In this document: positions 47,160 through 55,800 of the stretch, piece after piece | Numbering within the stretch: position 1 is the stretch's first letter | How the letters are laid out: each line of letters opens with the position of its first letter | From: Sphingomonas sp. 28-66-16 | GTDB taxonomy: Bacteria; Pseudomonadota; Alphaproteobacteria; Sphingomonadales; Sphingomonadaceae | Assembly (NCBI GenBank): GCA_002281485.1 | Contig: NCGF01000008.1 | Span: 48,109 to 112,108 of the forward strand | Reading direction: 5' to 3' | Length of the DNA: 64,000 nucleotides | The notes under the pieces: generated by a model | Databases searched by the model: none | Told to the model about the DNA's origin: nothing | Seen by the model: only the letters and a program-made list of their open reading frames with translations | Translations under genes and position numbers: made by a program

Positions 47160-47699
47160 ATGACAAGTCTGACAATCGTGCACATCGAAGATGAGTACAG
47201 CGATTTCCTCAGTCTCACGACAACGCTTAAGACCTTCATCGAGTCGCATTGGCACTCGACACACGGCACGCCAGTGATCGCGGCGCGCAGAATTCTGGCC
47301 GAAAGCCAGGAGAAGCCGCCCTCTTGGATTGCCTTCGAGCTGATCGTCAAGCAGCGGCCCGAGCAGACGTTCCGGTGGATCTTCGTGCGCGATGCGCTGC
47401 TGCCGGAGGAGGTCCGAGCCTATATGGAAGGACGGATCGTCTTCATCTTCGACGTGCTTCGGCCCGACGAGAGCGGCACCACGATGCGCGTTTCGCTCGC
47501 CGAGACGCTGCGTTCGATCGAGGGCATCAACGTGCCCAGCGACGATGTAGTCGTCTACACGGCGTACCAGGGGACGGGGATCGACGCGATCGCGCCAGAA
47601 CTGCTGGCGGTCATCGGCCACCGCATCCGCAAGGAAAACGACTTCGAGCTCGACGATTTCCTGTCGGGCGTCGTGCTCGAATGTATCGAAAATGGCTAA
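47160..47699 (+). CDS. Receiver-like protein
   Basis: The 179-residue protein resembles a stand-alone receiver domain. IVHIEDEYSD gives the acidic pair (Asp11 and neighbours), IVFIFDVLRPDESG gives the likely phospho-acceptor Asp98, and VVVYTAYQG gives the conserved Thr134. About 45 extra residues lie between the first and third strands, more than in standard receivers, and no clear conserved lysine follows. The ATG at 47160 is used; a TTG at 47145 is open. It follows the kinase-like gene by 18 bases and overlaps the cyclase by 8 bases, so it is the probable link between the two. Confidence 0.65.
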   Translation: MTSLTIVHIEDEYSDFLSLTTTLKTFIESHWHSTHGTPVIAARRILAESQEKPPSWIAFELIVKQRPEQTFRWIFVRDALLPEEVRAYMEGRIVFIFDVLRPDESGTTMRVSLAETLRSIEGINVPSDDVVVYTAYQGTGIDAIAPELLAVIGHRIRKENDFELDDFLSGVVLECIENG

Positions 47700-49047
47700 C
47701 TCGCTCTCCCGACTGATCCTTGGCGCGGAGGCTTGCCCGGTCGAGGAATGGCGAAGTTTTGCGCTTCTCGACCCGGCGAAGAAGGCCAGCCGCATCCAGC
47801 TGCTGCGGGATCCGCTGAAGAATGTCGTGTTCCGGGACCAGCAGATTTCCGCAGTCTTTGGGTATTTGCTCGACGACGGAAAAGCGCACCTGGTATATTT
47901 CTGGGACAAGGAGTTGCGCGGCATTAATTGGCGCAACGTCGACGAGCAGCAAGAAAGGTCATCGCTTCTGAAATTTGGCTCGGCGCTCGGGCGCCTGCAC
48001 GACCATAATCCAAGTCTTATCAAGTCGCTCGACTTTATGGACGAAGGCGGCCTCGCACCCGATGCCGGGTTTCGCGAGCAGCATGCGGACTATAATCTCT
48101 ACTGGCTACGGTTCGAGGATCTCAAGTTTGTCTGTCTCTACAAGAAGGCCGGACTTATGACCGCTGTCGGGCAGTTGAGTTCGCTCGGCGTCCAGGAATG
48201 CCTCGAATTTCACAACGATTTCTTCCGGCTGCGATCCCCGGTATGGAATGCGATACCGATACGGTTCCTGCTGAACGCGCAGGAACGCGATCACGAGTCC
48301 GTGCGCCGGATGCTGCTGCATCCGCGCTGTTTCAATCCCGAAGAGGAAACGCCGCCCGACAGCTTCCTGTGGCCGTGGCAATATTGCATCTGCCTCGAGC
48401 ATAAGAAGGCGGTCTCTTACCGGGCCAAAACGACCACCTCGCTCGTCTTCGATCTGCGCAAGTCGACGATTGCGCTTGAACAGCTGAGCAGCCGCGACAT
48501 CGCCGAATTCTCGCCCTTCATCAAAAGCGTAGTCGAAATGGCCAGGACCGCGGTCGCGCGGCATGGCGGTTTTTTCGACAAGGACACGGGCGACGGCATC
48601 GTCGCCCATTTTGTGAATTTCGACGCCGACGCGACCCGGGTCAATTTCGAGAGCGCGCCGAAGCGCGCCTTTGACGCTGCGGTATCGATCGTCAAACAGG
48701 CGAGCGCGATCTGCAACGCATTTCAGTCCAAGCTGCGGCTTGGTGTCGGCGGTCTGGGCGGCGCGGTCGGCATTCATACCGGGAGCGCCGTCTGGCTCGT
48801 GGATGACAAGCAGATTCGGGCGATCGGCGACAGCGCCATTATTGCGTCGCGGCTGTGCAATGAAGCGCCACAACAGGGGATTTTCGTGTCGAACTCCGAA
48901 TATCTTGAGCTCGTCGCCCAGCTTCCGGCGGAAATCGGACAGCGTTTCGCCCGCAGGAGCTATTCGGGCAAGGAAGTCTCAGGGGGAGCCGATCTGTTCG
49001 GCCACGCCATCGAAATCCGCGATTTTGCGTCGGGAACAGAGCAATGA
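47692..49047 (+). CDS. Class III nucleotide cyclase, Pycsar-like (PycC)
   Basis: The 451-residue protein has an unassigned N-terminal half (1 to 240) and a C-terminal class III cyclase domain. Metal-binding aspartates are visible as Asp254 in LVFDLRKST and Asp301 in DKDTGDGIVAHF. The segment RAIGDSAIIASRL (376 to 388) keeps the transition-state Arg387, but has Ile where the usual Asn stands and Arg376 where adenylate cyclases have Asp. In Pycsar, cyclases make cCMP or cUMP on phage infection. The downstream PycTM-type gene overlaps by four bases (ATGA), which supports this role. The nucleotide made is not known. Confidence 0.85.
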   Translation: MANSLSRLILGAEACPVEEWRSFALLDPAKKASRIQLLRDPLKNVVFRDQQISAVFGYLLDDGKAHLVYFWDKELRGINWRNVDEQQERSSLLKFGSALGRLHDHNPSLIKSLDFMDEGGLAPDAGFREQHADYNLYWLRFEDLKFVCLYKKAGLMTAVGQLSSLGVQECLEFHNDFFRLRSPVWNAIPIRFLLNAQERDHESVRRMLLHPRCFNPEEETPPDSFLWPWQYCICLEHKKAVSYRAKTTTSLVFDLRKSTIALEQLSSRDIAEFSPFIKSVVEMARTAVARHGGFFDKDTGDGIVAHFVNFDADATRVNFESAPKRAFDAAVSIVKQASAICNAFQSKLRLGVGGLGGAVGIHTGSAVWLVDDKQIRAIGDSAIIASRLCNEAPQQGIFVSNSEYLELVAQLPAEIGQRFARRSYSGKEVSGGADLFGHAIEIRDFASGTEQ

Positions 49048-49538
49048 CCGCCAAAGACCTTTACGAAAATTGCCGCAGCTGGTTGCAATTCGCCGAAACC
49101 AAGAACGGTTTCGCGCTCGCTTTTTGCGGGGCGGTCATTGCCGCCGAAGTGAGCCTGCTGTCCGGCGTCGAGCCGATGTTCAAGCCGTTCGTGCTGCTTT
49201 CGATGCTGCTCATGACGGTCGCGGCAATCTGCTCGCTGATTAGCTTCGTTCCGCAGGACAAGGTATCGCCCGGTGTGAACGCGGGGAGAGCGACCCCGAA
49301 GGGAATAGTCTTTTTCGGGCATATCGCGATGCATGATGGGGCCGGTTTTGTCGCACGCGCATCACAAGTGTTCGGCGTGGAGGAAAAGGACAGCCTGTCG
49401 ATCGAGCTGCTCGACCAGTGCCACACCCTGTCGGTCATAACAGTCCGGAAGCTGAGACTGTTTTACGCCTCGGTGGTGATCGCCGGGCTAGGCTTCGTAT
49501 TGCCGCTGGTGGCAGCAGCCGGCCGGTGGATCTGCTAG
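49044..49538 (+). CDS. Pycsar effector, PycTM-like membrane protein
   Basis: The 164-residue protein has the Pycsar effector (DUF5706) layout: FAETKNGFALAFCGAVIA leading into TM1 (about 22 to 42), TM2 (47 to 68), a cytoplasmic part with FFGHIAMHDG and LLDQCHTLSVITVRKLRLF, and TM3 (138 to 158). PycTM proteins respond to cyclic pyrimidine nucleotides by disrupting the inner membrane, which kills the infected cell. It overlaps the cyclase by ATGA and ends the operon. Confidence 0.88.
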   Translation: MTAKDLYENCRSWLQFAETKNGFALAFCGAVIAAEVSLLSGVEPMFKPFVLLSMLLMTVAAICSLISFVPQDKVSPGVNAGRATPKGIVFFGHIAMHDGAGFVARASQVFGVEEKDSLSIELLDQCHTLSVITVRKLRLFYASVVIAGLGFVLPLVAAAGRWIC

Positions 49539-49737
49539 ACCGCTTCCCGCTGAGACCGTCGCCGATCTGTGGCTGGGTCTGCTTTAGAGCGCCCGTGCTA
49601 GTCGGGAGACGTCAACCGGAAATCTGGCTAAGCGAATGAAAGTCCGCTTCTCGCGCATATCAGTCCACAAGCTGCCAATCCGCGAACGGCCCACTTCCAG
49701 CCGTCCGGCCGGCAGATGCTGCGACGGCCGCCTCTGG

Positions 49738-49756
49738 GCCGATTCCGTTGAAAAAC
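49738..49756 (+). repeat. Left inverted repeat of the IS1182-family element
   Basis: The 19-base arm CGATTCCGTTGAAAAACTC is perfectly complementary to 51253 to 51271. Confidence 0.85.
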
Positions 49757-49818
49757 TCGGCCTTGAAGTCGGGCTGATGATCTGATTCACTCTTCGCTAG
49801 GCGGGCGGAGACGAGCCG

Positions 49819-51195
49819 ATGATGGGCGAGCGGACGGTGGCGCAGGAGGCGCTGTTTTACAGCTTCAACCTTGAGCGACATGTGCCGGCGGATCATTTGT
49901 TGCGATCGATCGATCGGTTCGTGGACCTGTCCGATATCCGGGAGCACCTGCGGCCGTTCTACAGCGAAACGGGGCGACCATCGATCGATCCCGAGTTGCT
50001 GATCCGGATGCTGATCATCGGCTATTGCATGGGCATCCGGTCCGAGCGGCGTCTGTGCGACGAGGTGCATCTCAACCTTGCCTATCGCTGGTTCTGCCGA
50101 CTGGGGCTCGAGGGCGATGTGCCCGACCACTCGACCTTCTCGAAGAACCGCCACGGCCGTTTTCGAGACAGCGACCTGTTGCGGCATCTGTTTGAGACCA
50201 CGGTCGCGCGGTGCATGGCCGAGGGGCTGGTCGGCGGCGAAGGCTTCGCGATCGATGCCAGCCTGGTCCGCGCCGATGTCAACCGGCAGCACGCCGTCGC
50301 TCGTCCCGAGCAGCTGCCGGATGCCGCCACCAGCCATGCCGTGCGCGAGTATCTGGCGGTGCTCGACGATGCCGCCTTTGGTGGCGCGACTCCCGTCCCA
50401 CCCAAGCAGCTGGCGGTCGCCGATCCTGCCGCCCGCTGGACCGCCGCGACGCGCGAACGGGCCTTCTTTGCTTACTCGACCAACTATCTGATCGACTTGC
50501 GTCACGCCGTGATCGTCGATGTCGAGGCGACCACATCGATCCGGCAGGCCGAAGTGACGGCGCAGCGCCGGATGATCGAGCGCACGCAGACCCGGTTCGG
50601 CCTTTGGCCCGCGCGGCTCGCGGCCGATACCGGCTATGGCGATGCGGCCAACCTTGCCTGGCTGGTCGAGGAGAAGGGCATCGCGCCGCACATCCCGGTG
50701 TTCGACAAGTCCGCCCGCGCCGACGGCACGTTCGAACGCTCAGCCTTCAGTTACGACATCCGGCGCGATGTCTATACCTGTCCGGGCGGCGAGGAGTTGC
50801 GGCGCTACTGGCATGCGGGACGCGCCGCCAAGGAACAGCCGCCGGTCGACGGCCTCTATAAATACCGCGCGCGCAAGGCGGCATGCGACGCCTGCAAACT
50901 TCGATCGCAATGCTGCCCGAACGGACCACACCGCAAAATCCTGCGCTCGGTCCACGAAGGCGCGCGTGACCTGGCCCGCGATATCGCCAGCACCGATGCC
51001 TATGTCACGTCACGCCGCGAGCGGAAGAAAGTCGAAATGCTGTTCGCGCACCTCAAACGCATCCTCAAGCTCGACCGCCTGCGCCTGCGGGGACCAAATG
51101 GCGCAAAAGACGAGTTCGTCCTCGCCGCCACCGCTCAGAACCTTCGCAAGATCGCCAAGATCGTCCCGATGCCGGCACAGACCGTGCCCGCCTGA
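49819..51195 (+). CDS. IS1182-family transposase
   Basis: The 458-residue DDE transposase has an N-terminal domain with RPSIDPELLIRMLIIGYCMGIRSERRLCDEV and VPDHSTFSKNRHGRF, typical of IS1182. Catalytic residues fit Asp146 (AIDASLVRAD), Asp270 (AADTGYGD) and Glu406 (VEMLFAHLKRI). A Cys cluster (CDACKLRSQCC) lies near residue 360. The frame is full length with both inverted repeats present, so it may be active. It separates the Pycsar-like operon from the ubiquitin-like operon. Confidence 0.93.
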   Translation: MMGERTVAQEALFYSFNLERHVPADHLLRSIDRFVDLSDIREHLRPFYSETGRPSIDPELLIRMLIIGYCMGIRSERRLCDEVHLNLAYRWFCRLGLEGDVPDHSTFSKNRHGRFRDSDLLRHLFETTVARCMAEGLVGGEGFAIDASLVRADVNRQHAVARPEQLPDAATSHAVREYLAVLDDAAFGGATPVPPKQLAVADPAARWTAATRERAFFAYSTNYLIDLRHAVIVDVEATTSIRQAEVTAQRRMIERTQTRFGLWPARLAADTGYGDAANLAWLVEEKGIAPHIPVFDKSARADGTFERSAFSYDIRRDVYTCPGGEELRRYWHAGRAAKEQPPVDGLYKYRARKAACDACKLRSQCCPNGPHRKILRSVHEGARDLARDIASTDAYVTSRRERKKVEMLFAHLKRILKLDRLRLRGPNGAKDEFVLAATAQNLRKIAKIVPMPAQTVPA

Positions 51196-51252
51196 GGCGA
51201 AACGCCTTCGTCCACGCCGACCAAGCCGCCTGATCAGGCCGGGCCCGGCGTT

Positions 51253-51271
51253 GAGTTTTTCAACGGAATCG
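51253..51271 (-). repeat. Right inverted repeat of the IS1182-family element
   Basis: The 19-base arm GAGTTTTTCAACGGAATCG is complementary to 49738 to 49756. About 145 bases separate it from the start of the sigma-like gene, so an outward promoter at this end could affect the next operon. Confidence 0.85.
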
Positions 51272-51417
51272 GGCCGATTGCCGACTGTCAGCTCCTTGGT
51301 GCTTCTCCGCGGAAAGCTGCCGTTGAGTTGTCAGCGCAAGATGCGCGATGATCGAGTCGGGGCACACGCCGACCTGTTTTCCAAATAATTCATTCTGCCG
51401 TTCCGGTTTCAGTTTTC

Positions 51418-52245
51418 ATGGCGATTACCCCTGAAACGCATTTATACTGGTGCTTCAAAAGGGAGGACAAGTTGATCGCCCCGCTCACCCGGAAGAAGAA
51501 GGACGGGACGAAGTATACGCGCCCCGACAATGTCGAGGGGCTCCTCCCCGCGCTCGGCGAACTGCCACGCGATGGACTGCTCGAGCGGGCCCGGATCCGC
51601 AATCGCAAGGATCTTGGCTATGTGCCTAGCGAATGTCTGGTGCATTTCATCCGCGCCAGTCGCCACGAGAACGCCCACGCCTGGTTCGACCGCCTCTACA
51701 AGGTGCTCGCCGAGCGCGTCATGCGGGCGGTGCCGATTGCGTCGGGTGGCACTGCGTCCGCCACCGACGAGCGGATCCGCGATGCGGTCTTCGACCGCTT
51801 CGTCGAGTTGCTCGCCAAGGACCGCGCGGAGCCGGATGACAGGCTCGATTTCTTCGAGGCGCGGTTCGATCTCGCCATCAAGCGGCTCCGGCTCGACGCC
51901 CAGGAGCGGGTGTGGCGCGAAACCAACCGCGGCGATTCCATGGACGACGAGGAAGGCGGCGCCGCCGAGGCGGCAGCCACCGCCGGCACGACCAACCCTC
52001 TGGACGCGGAAATTTTTTCCGATCCGCTTTTCCGGGAGAGGCTCTACGTCGCGATTGACGCCCTGCCACCGGAACAAAGCAGGACCATGCATCTCCTGCT
52101 GATCGGGTGGCAGATCCATTCGAGCGACCCGTCGGTCATGACGATTGCGAAGGCCCTGGACTGCTCGGATCGGTCGGTTCGCAACTATCGGGACCGGGCG
52201 CTAAAGACGCTCGGTGCCCTGTTCAATCCTGGGGATGACGAATGA
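51418..52245 (+). CDS. Sigma-70-like transcription factor
   Basis: The 275-residue protein resembles an alternative sigma factor. Residues 85 to 170 have a region-2-like helical pattern (AWFDRLYKVLAERVMRA, DRFVELLAKD, FDLAIKRLRLDAQERVWRET). After an acidic/Ala linker, residues 215 to 265 have region-4 character: LPPEQSRTMHLL and the helix-turn-helix VMTIAKALDCSDRSVRNYRDRALKTL. It leads a run of six plus-strand genes and may drive their transcription. No named subgroup is recognised. Confidence 0.65.
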   Translation: MAITPETHLYWCFKREDKLIAPLTRKKKDGTKYTRPDNVEGLLPALGELPRDGLLERARIRNRKDLGYVPSECLVHFIRASRHENAHAWFDRLYKVLAERVMRAVPIASGGTASATDERIRDAVFDRFVELLAKDRAEPDDRLDFFEARFDLAIKRLRLDAQERVWRETNRGDSMDDEEGGAAEAAATAGTTNPLDAEIFSDPLFRERLYVAIDALPPEQSRTMHLLLIGWQIHSSDPSVMTIAKALDCSDRSVRNYRDRALKTLGALFNPGDDE

Positions 52246-52829
52246 CCGCCACCAACCCGCCGCTCACGCTCGACGCCGTGCTCGACCTTTTCCAGATGGA
52301 GGAGCTCCATGACGGCGATGTCCTCGCCCGCTACGTCGCGGCGCACCCTCAGTTCGCGCCGCAGCTGATCGACTTCTCCCGTCTGATCGCCACGCCCGAC
52401 ACCGAGGACGAGGGCGGCCTGACCGCCACCGAGCAGTCCCGCATCGACGCTGCGTGGATCACCCATCAGGCGGCCCGACCCGAGGGCGCGACTGGCGCTG
52501 ATCCCTTGGTTCGCCTTTCCGGCGACGTGGGCAAGGCTCTCGCCGTGAAGCTCGGCGTGCCGCGCCAGGTGATTACCTGCATCCGCGAGCACAGGGTGCT
52601 CGCCTCCAGCGTCCCGACGCCCGTAACGCGCGAGCTTTCGGTGGCGCTGGGCGTCCCTCAGGCGCATGTGATAGCCGCCATGGCGCGATCTCCGGCGGGG
52701 ATGGCGGCGACGAGAAGCTACAAGTCGGACGGTCCACCTGTGTCGGTCGCGCAGACCACGTTCGAGCAGGTGCTGAAGGACGCTGGCGTATCCGAAGCCG
52801 ACCGCGTTCGGCTGCTGGCCGACGCCTGA
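52242..52829 (+). CDS. Hypothetical protein coupled to the sigma-like gene
   Basis: The 195-residue soluble protein has no family I recognise. The first third is acidic and helical (LTLDAVLDLFQMEELHDGDVLARYV). The middle (LSGDVGKALAVKLGVPRQVITCIREHRV) and later part (VTRELSVALGVPQAHVIAAMA) are two similar short helical units. It overlaps the sigma-like gene by ATGA, the usual place of an anti-sigma factor, and precedes the IrrE-type peptidase gene by three bases. A regulatory role is inference. Confidence 0.6.
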   Translation: MTATNPPLTLDAVLDLFQMEELHDGDVLARYVAAHPQFAPQLIDFSRLIATPDTEDEGGLTATEQSRIDAAWITHQAARPEGATGADPLVRLSGDVGKALAVKLGVPRQVITCIREHRVLASSVPTPVTRELSVALGVPQAHVIAAMARSPAGMAATRSYKSDGPPVSVAQTTFEQVLKDAGVSEADRVRLLADA

Positions 52830-52832
52830 CCC

Positions 52833-55800
52833 TTGGACGCGATCGAGCTAGGGCGCCGACGCGCGGCGGAACTGCACGCAAGCGCGATTGCGCGCGGACT
52901 CGATCCGACGGATCCTTACGCCTTCGCGGTCGCGATCGCGAAGGATTGCGGCCTCGACGTTGATTCCGCGAACCCGGGCGCCACGGTCCTAGACAACGGA
53001 CGCGCGACGCTGGTTCCGGAGGATGACCTCATCATCCATGAGAACGTCGGGTCGCTCTTCGAGCAGGCGTTCCTCGTCGCCCATGAGATCGGGCATCACG
53101 AGCTCGGGGACGGAACCTCTTCCCCGACGGTCACCGAGGCGGATTCGGCCCGTGGTTCGGAGCCATCGCCGACTGGCATCGACCGCGTCGTGGACTACGG
53201 CCGCCGGCAACGGCGCGAGGTCCAGATGGACCTCTTCGGCCGCGAACTCCTCCTTCCGCGCGAAGTGGTATGCCGCCTCCACCTCGAAGATGGTCTGACC
53301 GCATCCGCCATCGCCGAGCGGATGCACGCCCCGTTCGACGTCGTGGCGCAGCAGCTGTTCGACGGCCTCCTGCTCCCCGTGATCGAACCCGACGACAAGG
53401 TCCGCGAGACCCATCCGCTGAACGAGGCCCAAGCGACCGCTGCGGCCCATCGCGGCGGCCCCTACTTGCTCGAGGCGGGGCCCGGCACCGGCAAGACCCA
53501 GACCTTGACCGCGCGGGTCGTCCAGCTGCTCGACGAAGGCGTTGATCCCAAGCGAATCCTAGTGCTGACCTATTCGAACAAAGCGGCCGGCGAGATGGCC
53601 GACCGCATCGCGGCCGAGCGTCCCGAGAAGGCTGCGGCGATGTGGATCGGCACGTTCCACGCCTTTGGGCTCGACCTCATCCGACGTCTCAGCGCCGAGT
53701 TCTCCCTGCCCGACGATCCGCGGTTGATGGACCGGGTCGAGGCGGTCGAGCTGCTCGAGCGCGAATTCCCGAAGCTCGAGCTCGAACACTACCAGGACCT
53801 CTACGACCCGACCCGGCTGATCGGCGACATCCTCGCGGCGATATCACGCGCGAAGGACGAAGTGGTCACCGCTGAGGAGTATGCGCGGCACGCGGAAACC
53901 ATGCGCGTCGCCGCGGTCGGAGACGAGGCACGGACGACCGAGGCGCTCAAGTCCGCCGAGGTGGCGCAGGTCTATGCGCTATACGAGAGCATCAAGCGCG
54001 AACGGCGCGCGGTCGACTTCGGCGATCTAGTGTCGCTCCCCGTCGGACTCCTCGAGCGGTGCCCCGACATCGCCGCGAAGCTCGGCGGAATGTATGATCA
54101 TCTGCTGGTCGACGAGTATCAGGACGTCAACCGCGCCAGCGTTCGGCTGCTCAAGGCGATCCGCCCCACCGGCGATAACCTCTGGGTCGTCGGCGACGCG
54201 CGGCAGTCCATTTACCGGTTCCGGGGCGCGTCCCCGATCAGCACCTCCAAGTTCACGACGGAGGATTTCCCGGGCGCCGGGTCGGGTAGGTTGAAGATCA
54301 ACTACCGCTCGTTCGACGAGATCGTCACAGCCTACTCCGCATTCGCGGTCAGAATGACGGCGAGCACGACGGACACGCTGCTCAAGGCGAACCGTGGCCA
54401 CTCTGGGATCCCGATCGAGCTCAGGACGCGCGCCATGAAGGACGAACAGTCGGTCGCGATCGCCGACTGCATCGCCGAGATGCACGCGGCCGGTGACGCC
54501 TACCGCGACCAAGCCGTCCTGTGCACCGGCAACGAGCGGCTCGGCGTGATCGCCCGGGACCTCGAGCGCATGGGTATCCCCGTTCTATTCCTCGGCAGCC
54601 TGTTCGAGCGCGGGGAGGTCAAGGACCTCTTGTCGCTACTGTCGCTGCTCGCCGACCGCCGGGCGATGGGCCTCGTCCGCGCCGCCGGCATGACGGAATT
54701 TGCCATGTCGCTCGACGACGTCGGCACCGTGCTCGCCACGCTGCGCGACGACGAGCGGGAGCCGCTCGATTGGCTAGACGCGCGGCTGGACCTGCCGATC
54801 TCGGCGGACGGCAATGCCGCGTTGGACAGGCTCGCGGGGGCGCTTGAGGGCTTCGACGCCGACACGCCGCCTTGGCGAGCCCTCGCCGTGATCCTCCTCG
54901 ACCGGACCCGCATCGCCGCCACCATCGCCGTGGCGCAGTCGGTCGGCGAACGCAGCCAGGGAATCGCGCTTTGGCAGCTGATGAACTTCCTGCGCGTGCA
55001 GCCGCGCGAGCAGGGAAAGGCCGTTCCCCGCCTGCTGGACCGGATCAGGCGGCTTGTGGCGATCGGCGACGATCGCGACCTGCGACAGTTGCCTGCCGCC
55101 GCACAGGGACTTGACGCGGTGCGGCTCATGACGATCCATGGTGCCAAGGGCCTCGAGTTCCGGTGCGTCCATCTCCCGGGCCTCAACCAGGACACGCTCC
55201 CAAGTCCGTCGAAGGCGCCTGCATGCCTCCCGCCGGAGGGCGTCATCGCAGGATTGACCGGCGACGTGAAGACGGCTTTGCGCGATGGCGACGCGGAGGA
55301 GCGGGAGTGCCTCTTCTACGTCGCCCTGTCGCGCGCCCGAGACCGGCTCGTCATGTATGCGGCCACGGAGAAGGCCAACCACTCTGCCAGACCCCTGTCC
55401 GAATTCCTCGGCCGCCTCGGGACGGGCGTGGCGCGGTCCGCGCCCGACCTGATCCGCAAGCTGCCTCCCGCCCCGGAGGACGAACCGGTCAAGCTCGTGA
55501 TCGACGGGACGATCCGGCTGCGGGATTCGCAGGTGGCAATGCTGGACAAGGACAAGTGCAAGCGACGCTTCTTCTACACACATGTGCTTGGCATCGGGGG
55601 ACGCCGGAGCGAGACCGACTACATGAGGATGCACGAGGCGGCCCGGTCCGTCGTCCGCGCGGCGGTGCGGGACGGACTCGACCTGTCGGATGACGCGCAG
55701 CTCCGTGCCGCCGTCGAACGGGCCTGCGACGATCATGGCCTCGACACGCCTGGCAGCTTCGCGGAGCTGCGGGCGATGGCGATCACGCTGGTTACGCGGT

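Larger units (their letters stand above)
49735..51274 (+). mobile_element. IS1182-family insertion sequence
   Basis: The transposase gene is bounded by inverted repeats sharing 19 identical bases: CGATTCCGTTGAAAAACTC at 49738 to 49756 and its reverse complement at 51253 to 51271. Similarity continues a few bases outward with one mismatch. The element is about 1.54 kb and looks intact. Exact tips and target duplication could not be settled by eye. Confidence 0.85.
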
